DNA from: Nostoc sp. FACHB-892
Lineage (GTDB): Bacteria > Cyanobacteriota > Cyanobacteriia > Cyanobacteriales > Nostocaceae
NCBI RefSeq assembly: GCF_014698795.1
Contig: NZ_JACJTR010000005.1
Coordinates: forward strand, 62,001-126,000
DNA length: 64,000 nucleotides
Reading direction: 5' to 3'
Under the pieces are notes generated by a model. The model made no database searches and was not told the DNA's origin. It saw only the letters and a list, made by a program, of their open reading frames with translations. This document shows, one piece after another, positions 55,601 through 63,700 of the stretch (position 1 is the stretch's first letter; each line of letters starts with the position of its first letter). The position numbers and the translations under genes were made by a program.

Positions 55601-57517
55601 GTACAAGCATCTGTGGTTATTGCTGAAGAACAGCGAATAATTGCCTATTGGGTAGCGAAACAACAACCTGTACCTGCAATTAGTGAATTGCGCCACTTTA
55701 TCGGCCAGAATCTACCCCAGTATATGATTCCGGCTACATTTGTACAGTTAGCAGCCCTAGCGCTAACACCAAATGGCAAAGTAGACAGAAAAGCATTGCC
55801 AGCACCAGATTACATTAGGCCAGAATTAGATAAACAGTTTATAGCTCCCCGTACCCCGATAGAAGCCAAATTAGCCCAAATATGGGCAGAAGTTCTCCGT
55901 CTAGAACAAGTGGGGGTTGAAGACAACTTCTTTGAGTTGGGTGGAGATTCAATTTTAACTATTCAGATTGTTGCCAAAGCTAACGAAGCAGGTTTACGGC
56001 TGACTGCAAAACAATTATTTCAGTACCAAAATATTGCTGAATTAGCTACCGTCTGTCTTACTACTGAGGAGACTACTCAAGCCGAGCAAGGGATTATTAC
56101 AGGCTTAGTACCTCTGACACCTATTCAGCATTGGTTTTTCCGTCAAAATTTACCAGAGTTACACCATTACAACCAAGCTGTTTTATTGGAAGCCCAACAA
56201 GCGATCGCTCCAGATATCTTAAGGCAGAGTATACAGCATTTATACATCCACCACGATGCGCTGCGGCTAAGGTTTGAGCAAACCGAGTCTGGCTGGCAGC
56301 AGGTAATAGCACCACCGGAAAGTGAAGTACAGTTAACACGATGCGATTTTTCCACACTACTAGCAGCAGAACAACAGCCAGCTATCGAAGCAGCCGCTAC
56401 CAAATTACAAGCAAGTTTCGATTTGTCCAGTGGACTTTTAATTCAAGTAGCATTGTTTGATTTAGGTATTCATCAAGCAAGCCGTTTATTGATTATCATT
56501 CATCACTTAGCTGTAGATGGGGTGTCTTGGCGAATTTTGCTAGAGGATTTACAAACAGTTTATCAGCAGCTTAGTCAAGGCAAAACTGTTAAGTTACCAG
56601 CGAAAACTACTTCTTTTAAACAATGGTCACATTATTTACAGGAGTATGCAAACTCAGAAGCCTTAGCGAAAGAACAGCATTACTGGTTAGCCTTGGCTCA
56701 AAAGGAAATTTTTGCTCTGCCAGTAGATTATCTCAATGGAGAAAACATAGAAGCTTCTAAAGATATCGTATCAATAGAGTTAAATGTCGAAGAAACTCAC
56801 GCACTTTTAAAAGAAGTGCCACAAGCTTATAACACTCAAATTAATGATGTGTTGCTCACGGCACTGGAACAAACTTTTGCTAGTTGGACTGGAAATCAAT
56901 CTCTATTATTAGAATTAGAAGGTCACGGGCGCGAAGAAATTTTCGAGAATGTAGATTTATCTCGTACAGTCGGCTGGTTTACAAGTATCTTTCCAGTCCA
57001 CATCGATTTAGAAGCAGCTTTAGACCCAGGGACAGCTTTAAAGATAGTTAAAGAAGAACTGCGAAGGATTCCCAATCGAGGTATTGGTTATGGGATACTG
57101 CGCTATTTAAATCATGATCAACAAGTAACAGAAATGCTGAATAGTATCCCCAAAGCTGAAGTGCTTTTTAATTACTTAGGCCAGTTTGACCAGACATTTT
57201 CTCAGTCTTCTTCGTTTAAGTTTGCTCAAGAATCTAGCGGATTAGCTCTGAGCCAACGAGGTCAAAGGAGTTATCTTTTAGAAATCAACGCTTTGATAAC
57301 TAACAGCAAGCTACGAGTGGATTGGGCTTATAGCAAAAATATTCATCGTCAAAGTACAGTCAAATTTATAGCCGAAAAATTTAAGGAAGTGCTGTGTGAA
57401 CTCATTGCTCATTGTCTATCTCCAGATACTGGGGGTTATACTCCTTCAGACTTTCCTGATGTAATGCTTGATGAAAATCAATTGGAAAAAGTTCTTGCTG
57501 AAATGGGTTTGGGTTAG
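49607..57517 (+). CDS. NRPS: C-A-PCP-C-A-PCP-E (Thr and Ser modules)
   Basis: This 2636-residue protein is the largest in the window. Module 1 has a C domain (HHIVSDG), an A domain with code DFWNIGMVH plus Lys (threonine) and PCP GGHS (S1048). Module 2 has a C domain (HHIVSDG), an A domain with code DVWHISLID plus Lys (serine), PCP GGDS (S2115) and an epimerization domain (HHLAVDGVSW, H2299). The last residue should therefore be D-Ser. Both codes are exact matches to well-known Thr and Ser codes. The linker before the second C domain carries an in-frame palindromic repeat (52915-52946). A GGAGG ribosome site for the next gene directly follows the stop codon. Confidence 0.92.
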   Translation: MDLSAEKLDLLALLLEEEDIEYTPLQTISPRKNTDKLELSFAQKRLWILNQLEPNNPFYNITATLKLKGKLDINALEHSFNEVIQRHEVLRTNFNVVDGQPVLEIVPQHSIILPIVDLREIALVEREAEVQRVANAEFQRPFNLASEPLLCCTLLQLNEAEYILLLTMHHIVSDGWSTDILVREVAALYECFTQGKPSALPKLAIQYTDYAIWQRKWLQGEVLETQLNYWKQQLAGNLPILELPIDRPRPKIKTYQGAKQYFQLSPELSHALKTLSQKQDCTLFMILLAAFKVLLYRYTGLEDIIVGSPIANRNRPENEGLIGFFVNTLVLRTDLSDHPKFAELLNRVRESALSAYAYQDLPFDLLVEELQPQRDLSHTPLFQVMFVLQNSPISAVELSGLTVEPLTSEGGNAKFDLTLVTAETDSGIRVGWEYNTDLFNAETITRIGENFQTLLESIVANPQQRVTELPLLTQKEQQQLLVEWNNTEIDYPQAQCIHQLFEEQVERTPDTVAVVFENQQLTYRELNQRANQLAHYLQKSGVRTEMLVGICVERSLEMVIGILGILKAGGAYVPLDPSYPQERLAFMLENSQTPVLLSQQNLVAQLGDCAAKIICLDRDWEKIAQESQENPLTDVSSHNLAYVIYTSGSTGTPKGVLIQHSNIVRLLGATQAWFEFNSNDVWTLFHSYAFDFSVWEIWGALVYGGRLVVVPYWISRAPEEFYKLLSHQGVTVLNQTPSAFYQLIQADAVLGDKHSLHLRLVIFGGEALELQSLKPWFERHSDRSPQLVNMYGITETTVHVSYRCLTQEDVIQSLKSVIGRPIPDLQVYLLDQSQQLVPVGVVGEMYVGGAGLARGYLNRPELTTQRFISNPLSRKPDARLYKTGDLARYLPSGELEYIGRIDNQVKLRGFRIELGEIEAAINQYPSVSTSVVVVRQDESANQSLVAYLILQPQQIVTIPELRRFLESKLPNYMVPTAIVVLEALPLTPNGKVDRRVLPAPNLTQLISESNFVAPSTPVEEMLAGVWAQVVGLEKVGVNDNFFELGGHSLLATRVISQIRQVFEAEIPLRRLFELPTVSELAKEIQIAINADKGLEIPPIKRISRSSETGLCPSQELPLSFAQQRLWFLSHLGPDSPFYNIPAAVRLEGQLNLAALEQSFNEILRRHEVLRTNFRTVEGQAIAVISPTTPQLLSVIDLSELPPAQRETKVRQLALAEAQQPFDLEADTLVRVKLLRLSEQEYVTLLTMHHIVSDGWSIEVLVREVATLYQAFCERQPSPLPELEIQYADFAAWQGQWLKGEVLESQLAYWLKQLDGAPAVLELPTDYPRPAIQSSRGAKHSFCLSKDQSLALKSLSQQQGSTLFMTLLAAFKTLLYRYTGSNDIVIGSPIANRNHSQIEGLIGFFANTLVLRTNLADNPSFRELLHRVKEVALGAYTHQDTPFELLVEKIQPQRDLSHTTLFQVMFVLQNAQNSEIELPGLTLSTLESDSGTAKFDLTLDMRETEKGLVGTLEYSTELFNTQTIQRMAGHLQTLICGVIANPEQRLSELPLLTEDEQNQLLVGWNQTQADYPEDKCIHQLFEKQVEKTPDAVAVVFENEELTYRQLNQRANQLAHYLEKLGVGPEVLVGICVERSLLMVIGLLGILKAGGAYVPLDPNYPQQRLAFMLDNSQTPILLCQHHLAENLPTDKTQLLCLDINWEQIVQESKENPVCNIQPENLAYVIYTSGSTGRPKGAMNSHRGICNRLLWMQDTYQLTAADSVLQKTPFSFDVSVWEFFWPLLTGARLVVARPDGHRDPTYLVNVIKQEQVTTLHFVPSMLQAFLEAEGIESCKSLKRVICSGEALSVELQKRFFARLQAELHNLYGPTEAAIDVTYWKCTPDSTHHQTVPIGWPIANTQIYLLDKYFHPVPVGVIGELYIGGVGVARGYLRNPELTAEKFIPNPFSIEPGERLYKTGDLARYLPDGSIEFLGRIDHQVKVRGFRIELGEIEAAINQHPAVQASVVIAEEQRIIAYWVAKQQPVPAISELRHFIGQNLPQYMIPATFVQLAALALTPNGKVDRKALPAPDYIRPELDKQFIAPRTPIEAKLAQIWAEVLRLEQVGVEDNFFELGGDSILTIQIVAKANEAGLRLTAKQLFQYQNIAELATVCLTTEETTQAEQGIITGLVPLTPIQHWFFRQNLPELHHYNQAVLLEAQQAIAPDILRQSIQHLYIHHDALRLRFEQTESGWQQVIAPPESEVQLTRCDFSTLLAAEQQPAIEAAATKLQASFDLSSGLLIQVALFDLGIHQASRLLIIIHHLAVDGVSWRILLEDLQTVYQQLSQGKTVKLPAKTTSFKQWSHYLQEYANSEALAKEQHYWLALAQKEIFALPVDYLNGENIEASKDIVSIELNVEETHALLKEVPQAYNTQINDVLLTALEQTFASWTGNQSLLLELEGHGREEIFENVDLSRTVGWFTSIFPVHIDLEAALDPGTALKIVKEELRRIPNRGIGYGILRYLNHDQQVTEMLNSIPKAEVLFNYLGQFDQTFSQSSSFKFAQESSGLALSQRGQRSYLLEINALITNSKLRVDWAYSKNIHRQSTVKFIAEKFKEVLCELIAHCLSPDTGGYTPSDFPDVMLDENQLEKVLAEMGLG
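52915..52946 (+). repeat. in-frame palindromic repeat in the inter-module linker
   Basis: The repeat is bounded by GCGAT and ATCGC with an inner GGGC/GCCC pair. It encodes about 8 extra residues (SSETGLCPSQ region) just before the ELPLSFAQQRLW start of the second C domain, compared with the short RSKN linker in the protein at 57530. Confidence 0.65.
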
Positions 57518-57529
57518 GAGGAAAATGCA

Positions 57530-60500
57530 ATGAATAAGAAAAATATTGAAGCTATTTATCCATTGTCTCCAACCCAGCAAGGGATGTTATTTGAGACATT
57601 ATTTGCTCCCAATTCAGGTATTCATCTTGAGCAATCTATTTGCACTTTACAAGGAAATGTGAGTGTGTCGGCTTGTGAGCAAGCTTGGCAGAGCATTATT
57701 GCGCGGCACTCAGTTTTAAGAACAGGCTTTGTCTGGAAGGAGCAGGAACAGCCACTTCAGGTAGTTTTGCGACAAGCAGCAGTACCATTGGAGCAGCAAG
57801 ACTGGCGAGAATATTCTTTACTACAACAACAAGCACAACTACAAGCTTATCTTCAGAGCGATCGCGATCGCGGTTTCAATTTATCTCAACCACCTCTGAT
57901 GCGTTTGGCACTTTTTCAAACTGATGAAAATACTTATCAATTAGTTTGGACTTCTCATCATATTCTCATGGATGGTTGGTGCGGTCCGTTATTATTTCAA
58001 GAATTCTTATCTTATTACCAAGCTTTAATTCAAAGTCAAGATTTATACCTTAAACCAGTTCGCCCCTACAAAGATTATATTGCCTGGCTCAAACAACAAG
58101 ATGAATTACAAGTTAAAGAATTTTGGCAAAAAAACTTAAAAGATTTTACCAAACCTACCCCGTTAGGAATAAGAGCAGAACCCCTAAGTGATAGTACTAA
58201 TCAACCAAAATATGGTGAGCAAGAAATATATTTAAATGCCACAAACACAGCAATCCTCAAATCGTTAGCAAAATCTCATCGCCTAACATTGAACACTATA
58301 GTTCAAGGAATTTGGGCGCTACTTATTTGCCGCTATAGTACTGAAGATGATGTAGTTTTTGGGATTACAGTCTCCGGTCGTCCAGCAAATTTGCCAGGAA
58401 TCGAATCAACTATTGGGCTGTTTATTAATACCTTACCTTTAAGAGTAAAAATTGATCAGGAAGAAAAGTTATGGTACTGGCTCAACAATATCCAAAATTA
58501 TAATCTGGAGTTACGCCAATACGAACACAGCAATGCAGGAATCGTTCATGAATGCAGTGAACTACCAGGGCATTTACCTCTCTATGAAAGTCTTTTAGTT
58601 TTTGAGAACTATCCTGTAGATATAAATACATTACAGTCTGCTGACCTGAAAATTAACATATCTGATTCGCGTTCCATTGGCGCACAGACTAAATATGCTC
58701 TCACGTTCTTAGCAACTGTTAACTCAGAACTCCATTTAAAATGCGTTTATGATCAACGCCGTTTTGATAGTGCTGATGTAGAGCAGATTTTAGAGCATTT
58801 TTTAACATTGTTAAACAGGGTTATTTCTGATCCAGAAGCAACACTGCAAACACTTTTAGCGCAAATTCCTCTGGAGCAAATTCCAAAAGTTAGACCTGTA
58901 CAAAAATCTGCACCTGTTACAGAAAACCAAGTTATACAAACTCAACGCACTCCTGTGGAAGAGGTATTGGCAGGGATATGGATAGAAATTATTGGCAGAG
59001 AATATATAGGCAATAATGATAACTTTTTTGATTTAGGCGGACATTCCCTGTTAGCAACTCAGGTAATATCTCGCCTTCGAGATGCTTTTAAGATAGAGAT
59101 ACCGCTAAGTTATTTGTTTGAGTCGCCAACCATAGCAGAATGTGCCCAGAGAATAGAAGCTAAAATCAGAACTGGGGAAAAATTGGAGACTCCGCCAATA
59201 AAACCTGTTAATAGGAGTAAAAACTTACCTTTATCTTTTGCTCAACAAAGGCTATGGTTACTCGATCAATTAGACCCAGGCAATCATACTTATAATGAGC
59301 CTACAGGTGTGCGCTTAACTGGTTTATTAAACATCACAGCCTTAGAGCAAAGTCTAAAGGCAGTTGTCAGTCGTCACGAAACCTTACGCACAGTTTTTAC
59401 TACAGTCGAAGGGCAACCAGTTCAGAAAATTCAACCGATTACGGATATTACTATACCGATAGTAGACCTAAGAGTAAAAGAGCGATCGCCCCAACAACGA
59501 GAAGCTGAAGCAAAGCGCATTGCACTCGAAGAAGCACAACGCCCATTCAACCTAGCTCAAGGGCCACTACTACGAGTCATACTACTACAGCTAGACGAAG
59601 CAGAGTATGTATTACTGCTGACAATGCACCACATTATCTCCGACCTGTGGTCAATGGCGATATTCATTCGGGAACTAGCAGACTTTTACGCAGCCTTTTG
59701 CCAAAGCAAATCGCTAATACTCCCAGACTTGCCAATTCAGTATGCAGATTTTGCTATTTGGCAGAGAGAATGGATGCAAGGAAAGGTGCTAGAAACTCAA
59801 TTAGCTTATTGGAAACAACAACTCCAAAACGCTCCGACAAAGCTAGAGTTACCTACAGACAAACCTCGACCTTTGCAGCCAACTTACACTGGCACAACCC
59901 AATCATTCCAACTACCCAAAGACCTCAGCGATGCAGTTAAATTACTCAGCCAGCGAGAAGATGTCACTCTCTCTATGAACCTACTAACTGCATACAACAC
60001 CTTGCTCTACTATTACACCAAGCAAGAAGACATCCTTGTAGGTTCAGCTATTGCCAATCGCAACCGCAGTGAAATTGAAGGATTAATTGGCTTTTTTGTC
60101 AATAGTTTAGTTCTGCGGACAGACCTTTCAGGAAACCCTAGTTTTAGTGAATTGCTGCGTCGGATACGCGAAGTAACTTTAGGAGCTTATGCACATCAAG
60201 ATTTGCCCTTTGAAAAGTTAGTTGGAGAATTGCAGCTAGAACGAGACTTAAATTATAATCCACTGTTTCAAGTGTGGTTTGCTTTCCAGAATATAGGCAC
60301 ACCAGATATTCAAAAACTCACTTTGTCTTTACCCGATCTCACCCTTAGCCCATTTGAAACTAACAAGCAGAGGTCTCCCTTTGATTTAGGACTCCTACTT
60401 TCAGAACAGCCGGAAGGTATTAGTGGTTGCTTTGAATATAAAACGGATTTATTTGAACCCAGCACTATAGTTCGTATGACAGAACATTTAGAAACGCTTT

Positions 60501-60667
60501 TGCGGTGTGTGGTTACACAACCAGATATCCAACTTAACCAGCTAGTAGAAAAACTGAAAGAATCTGACTATCAACAACAACTGACTCAAGAAAAAGAGTA
60601 TAAAAATACAGTTCGGCAGAAGTTAATGAAGATTAAACAAAAATCAAATATCAACAGCAATTCATAA
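57530..60667 (+). CDS. NRPS without adenylation domain: C-PCP-C
   Basis: The 1045-residue protein opens with a DCL-type condensation domain (YPLSPTQQGMLFETL; HHILMDG, H143), fitting the D-Ser made by the preceding epimerase. Where an A domain would follow, there is only a short linker (about 445-475) and then a PCP (DNFFDLGGHSLL, S506). A second C domain (about 555-985) has HHIISDL at H700-H701, Gly replaced by Leu. No A-domain motif (SGSTG, YGPTE, GKVDR) is present. The PCP must be loaded by an A domain in trans, act as a transfer station, or be skipped. The terminal C domain and Lys-rich tail precede an Interface-domain NRPS, as in the 35958 protein. A GGAGG site precedes the ATG. Confidence 0.9.
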   Translation: MNKKNIEAIYPLSPTQQGMLFETLFAPNSGIHLEQSICTLQGNVSVSACEQAWQSIIARHSVLRTGFVWKEQEQPLQVVLRQAAVPLEQQDWREYSLLQQQAQLQAYLQSDRDRGFNLSQPPLMRLALFQTDENTYQLVWTSHHILMDGWCGPLLFQEFLSYYQALIQSQDLYLKPVRPYKDYIAWLKQQDELQVKEFWQKNLKDFTKPTPLGIRAEPLSDSTNQPKYGEQEIYLNATNTAILKSLAKSHRLTLNTIVQGIWALLICRYSTEDDVVFGITVSGRPANLPGIESTIGLFINTLPLRVKIDQEEKLWYWLNNIQNYNLELRQYEHSNAGIVHECSELPGHLPLYESLLVFENYPVDINTLQSADLKINISDSRSIGAQTKYALTFLATVNSELHLKCVYDQRRFDSADVEQILEHFLTLLNRVISDPEATLQTLLAQIPLEQIPKVRPVQKSAPVTENQVIQTQRTPVEEVLAGIWIEIIGREYIGNNDNFFDLGGHSLLATQVISRLRDAFKIEIPLSYLFESPTIAECAQRIEAKIRTGEKLETPPIKPVNRSKNLPLSFAQQRLWLLDQLDPGNHTYNEPTGVRLTGLLNITALEQSLKAVVSRHETLRTVFTTVEGQPVQKIQPITDITIPIVDLRVKERSPQQREAEAKRIALEEAQRPFNLAQGPLLRVILLQLDEAEYVLLLTMHHIISDLWSMAIFIRELADFYAAFCQSKSLILPDLPIQYADFAIWQREWMQGKVLETQLAYWKQQLQNAPTKLELPTDKPRPLQPTYTGTTQSFQLPKDLSDAVKLLSQREDVTLSMNLLTAYNTLLYYYTKQEDILVGSAIANRNRSEIEGLIGFFVNSLVLRTDLSGNPSFSELLRRIREVTLGAYAHQDLPFEKLVGELQLERDLNYNPLFQVWFAFQNIGTPDIQKLTLSLPDLTLSPFETNKQRSPFDLGLLLSEQPEGISGCFEYKTDLFEPSTIVRMTEHLETLLRCVVTQPDIQLNQLVEKLKESDYQQQLTQEKEYKNTVRQKLMKIKQKSNINSNS

Positions 60668-60710
60668 TGCTATCTCCTTTGCCTCAATAAAATCCTGATT
60701 TTCAAATATT

Positions 60711-63700
60711 ATGCAAACCCAAATTCTTGAAGGTGTTCGAATTTCTCCACTCCAGAAACATCTGTGGTTGTTACAACACACAGATAAGCAAACGCCGTTT
60801 CGCGCCCAAGTAGCAGTTTTGATTCAAGGGAAGCTAGACATAGCTAACCTTAAAGAAGCGTTAAAAAATGTTGTTAATAAGTATGAAATACTTAGGACTA
60901 AATTTCAGCGCTTAACGGGGATGGAAATTCCAGTTCAAGTAATCAATGATGGTAGCATCTGCTGGCAAGACGACTATGATTTAAGTGGCTGGCAACTTCA
61001 GCAACAAGAAGCTAAGATTAACGTAATTTTTCAAAAGATGCTTAATTTGCCTTTTGATTACGAAAAAGGTAAGATTTTGCGTATCTCCCTAATAACTTTA
61101 TCACCGCAAAAATATATATTACTTTTGAGCTTACCCGCATTGTGTGCAGATTCTGCAACTCTGAAGAATTTGGTGAGTGAAATCAGTCGTTCTTACGCAG
61201 CTTGTTTACAAGATAAAGAATTATCTGATGAAATCCTCCAGTATGCTGATATTGCTGAATGGCAAAATGAATTACTGGAATCAGAAGATACAGCAATAGG
61301 TAGAGAGTATTGGCGTAAAAAGGATATTGCTCACCTTTTGGATTTACATTTGCCTTTAGAAAATCAACTGCAAGTCAATCAAGAGTTTCAGCCTCAAGTT
61401 GTGAGCTTGCAAATAAATCCTAATTTTACTAACGAAATTAAAATTTTAGCCCAGAAACATAATACTTCTGTTTCCGTATTATTATTGGCTTGTTGGCAAG
61501 TGCTACTGATGCGCTTGACTGGACAATCGGAAATAGTTATTGGTACGGCTAGCGATGGTCGTAATTACGAAGAACTAGAATCAGCGCTAGGATTATTTGC
61601 TAAATATTTACCTTTACATAGTCATTTAAATCCAACTAGCTCTTTTAAAGAAGTTTTACAAAAAACTCAAGATCGCCTTCAAGAAAATCATGAATGGCAA
61701 GATAGTTTTAATTGGGAAATTATTAAAGCTAATAAGGATACAACTACATCATATTTTCCATTTTGTTTTGATTTTGAATCACAAAATCATAAATATACTG
61801 CTGCTAATATTAACTTTTTAATTTACAAGAAATATGCCTGTATAGACAAGTTTAAAGTAAAATGTTCCTGTTTAGAACACAACGATTATTTGACTGTAGA
61901 ATTTCACTATGACGCTAACTTATTTAGTCCTGAAAATATAAGTCGTTTAACAGAAGAATTTGAGACTTTATTGCACAGCATCTTAAAAAATCCGTTATCG
62001 GCAATTAGTGAATTAGAGATATTACCGCCAAACGAGCTACAAAAACTGCTAGCTGATTTTAATCAAACTCAAGCTGATTATCCCAAAGATAAAAGCATAC
62101 ACCAATTATTTGAGCAACAGGTAAAACGCACACCAGACAAAATTGCTGTTGTGTATGAAAATCAGCAGTTGACATACACCCAACTCAACACCCGTGCTAA
62201 CCAACTGGCACATTACCTACAACAATTAGGAGTTAAGCCAGAAGTACCAGTGGGGATTTGTGTTGAACGCTCCTTAGAAATGGTCATCGGCTTATTAGGT
62301 ATCTTCAAAGCAGGTGGAGCATATCTACCAATTGAGCCAACCTATCCCAAAGAACGTCTTGCATTTATCATCAAAGATGCTCAAACACCTGTACTACTAA
62401 CTCAACAACATTTAGCAGCAACCTTATCATTTACAGATACAACCCAAGTAATTTGCTTAGATACTGATTGGCAAACTATTACCCAACAGCCAACAGATAA
62501 CCCAGCCAGTGATATTACAACTCTAAATCTGGCATACATCATTTACACTTCTGGTTCCACCGGGAAACCCAAAGGTACATTAATTCACCATCAAGGGTTA
62601 GTTAACTACCTGAGTTGGTGTAGCCAAGCTTATAATCTTGACCAAGGTACAGGAACAATTGTTCATTCTCCCTTAGGATTTGACCTGACGATTACCAGCC
62701 TTTTCTCTCCATTACTGGTGGGGAATCGGGTAGAAATTCTTTCAGAAGACCAAGGTATTGAAACTCTGGCTAATGCTTTACGCACACGTTCTAACTTAAG
62801 CTTGGTGAAAATTACACCAGCTCACCTAAAGTTACTGTCTCAGATGTTATCACCACAAGAAGCCGCAGGTCGCACCAGAGCCTTTATCATTGGTGGTGAA
62901 AATTTGTTGACTGAAGATATTGCTTTCTGGCGAGAGTTTGCACCAGATACGATGTTGGTCAATGAATACGGGCCGACAGAAACAGTTGTCGGTTGTTGCA
63001 TTTACCAAGTACCCATAGGAGAAAATCTTTCCACTTCAGTCGCAATTGGTAATTCTATAGCTAATACTCAGTTATATGTTCTTGACCAACACTGTCAACC
63101 TGTACCTATTGGTGTAGCGGGTGAGTTGCATATTGGTGGTTTGGGATTAGCTAGAGGTTATCTCAATCAGCCGGAATTGACAGCACAAAAGTTTATTCCT
63201 AACCCATTTTCTGATAAACCAGGGGAACGACTGTATAAAACAGGTGATTTAGCGCGTTACCGACCAGATGGGGTTCTGGAATTTCTGGGACGAATCGATG
63301 ACCAGGTAAAAATTCGCGGTTTCCGCATCGAATTGGCAGAGATTCAGTCTGTAGTTTTAGAGCATTCAGGGGTAAAAGAAGCTGTAGTCATAGCACGGGA
63401 GGATGTTCCAGGTAACAAACGTTTAGCTGCATACATTGTTTGGAATGCAGAATCGCCCAGTTCTATCAACGTTCTACAAAGCTTTTTGCAAGAGAAACTG
63501 CCTGATTATATGGTTCCCTCGGTTGTTGTACCATTAAAGGCTCTGCCTTTGACAACTAATGGCAAGGTAGATACAAAAGCATTACCAGCACCAGAACAAG
63601 TTAGAGCCGAATCAGGTACTTTTGTAGCTCCGAGTACACCGACTGAAAAATTATTAGCAGACATTTGGACTCAAGTTTTGCGTGTGGAAAAAGTAGGTAT

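Noticed and set aside
57530-60667. A frameshifted or degraded A domain hidden in another frame
   Set aside because: Only about 30 codons separate the C domain from the PCP, which leaves no room for an A domain in any frame.
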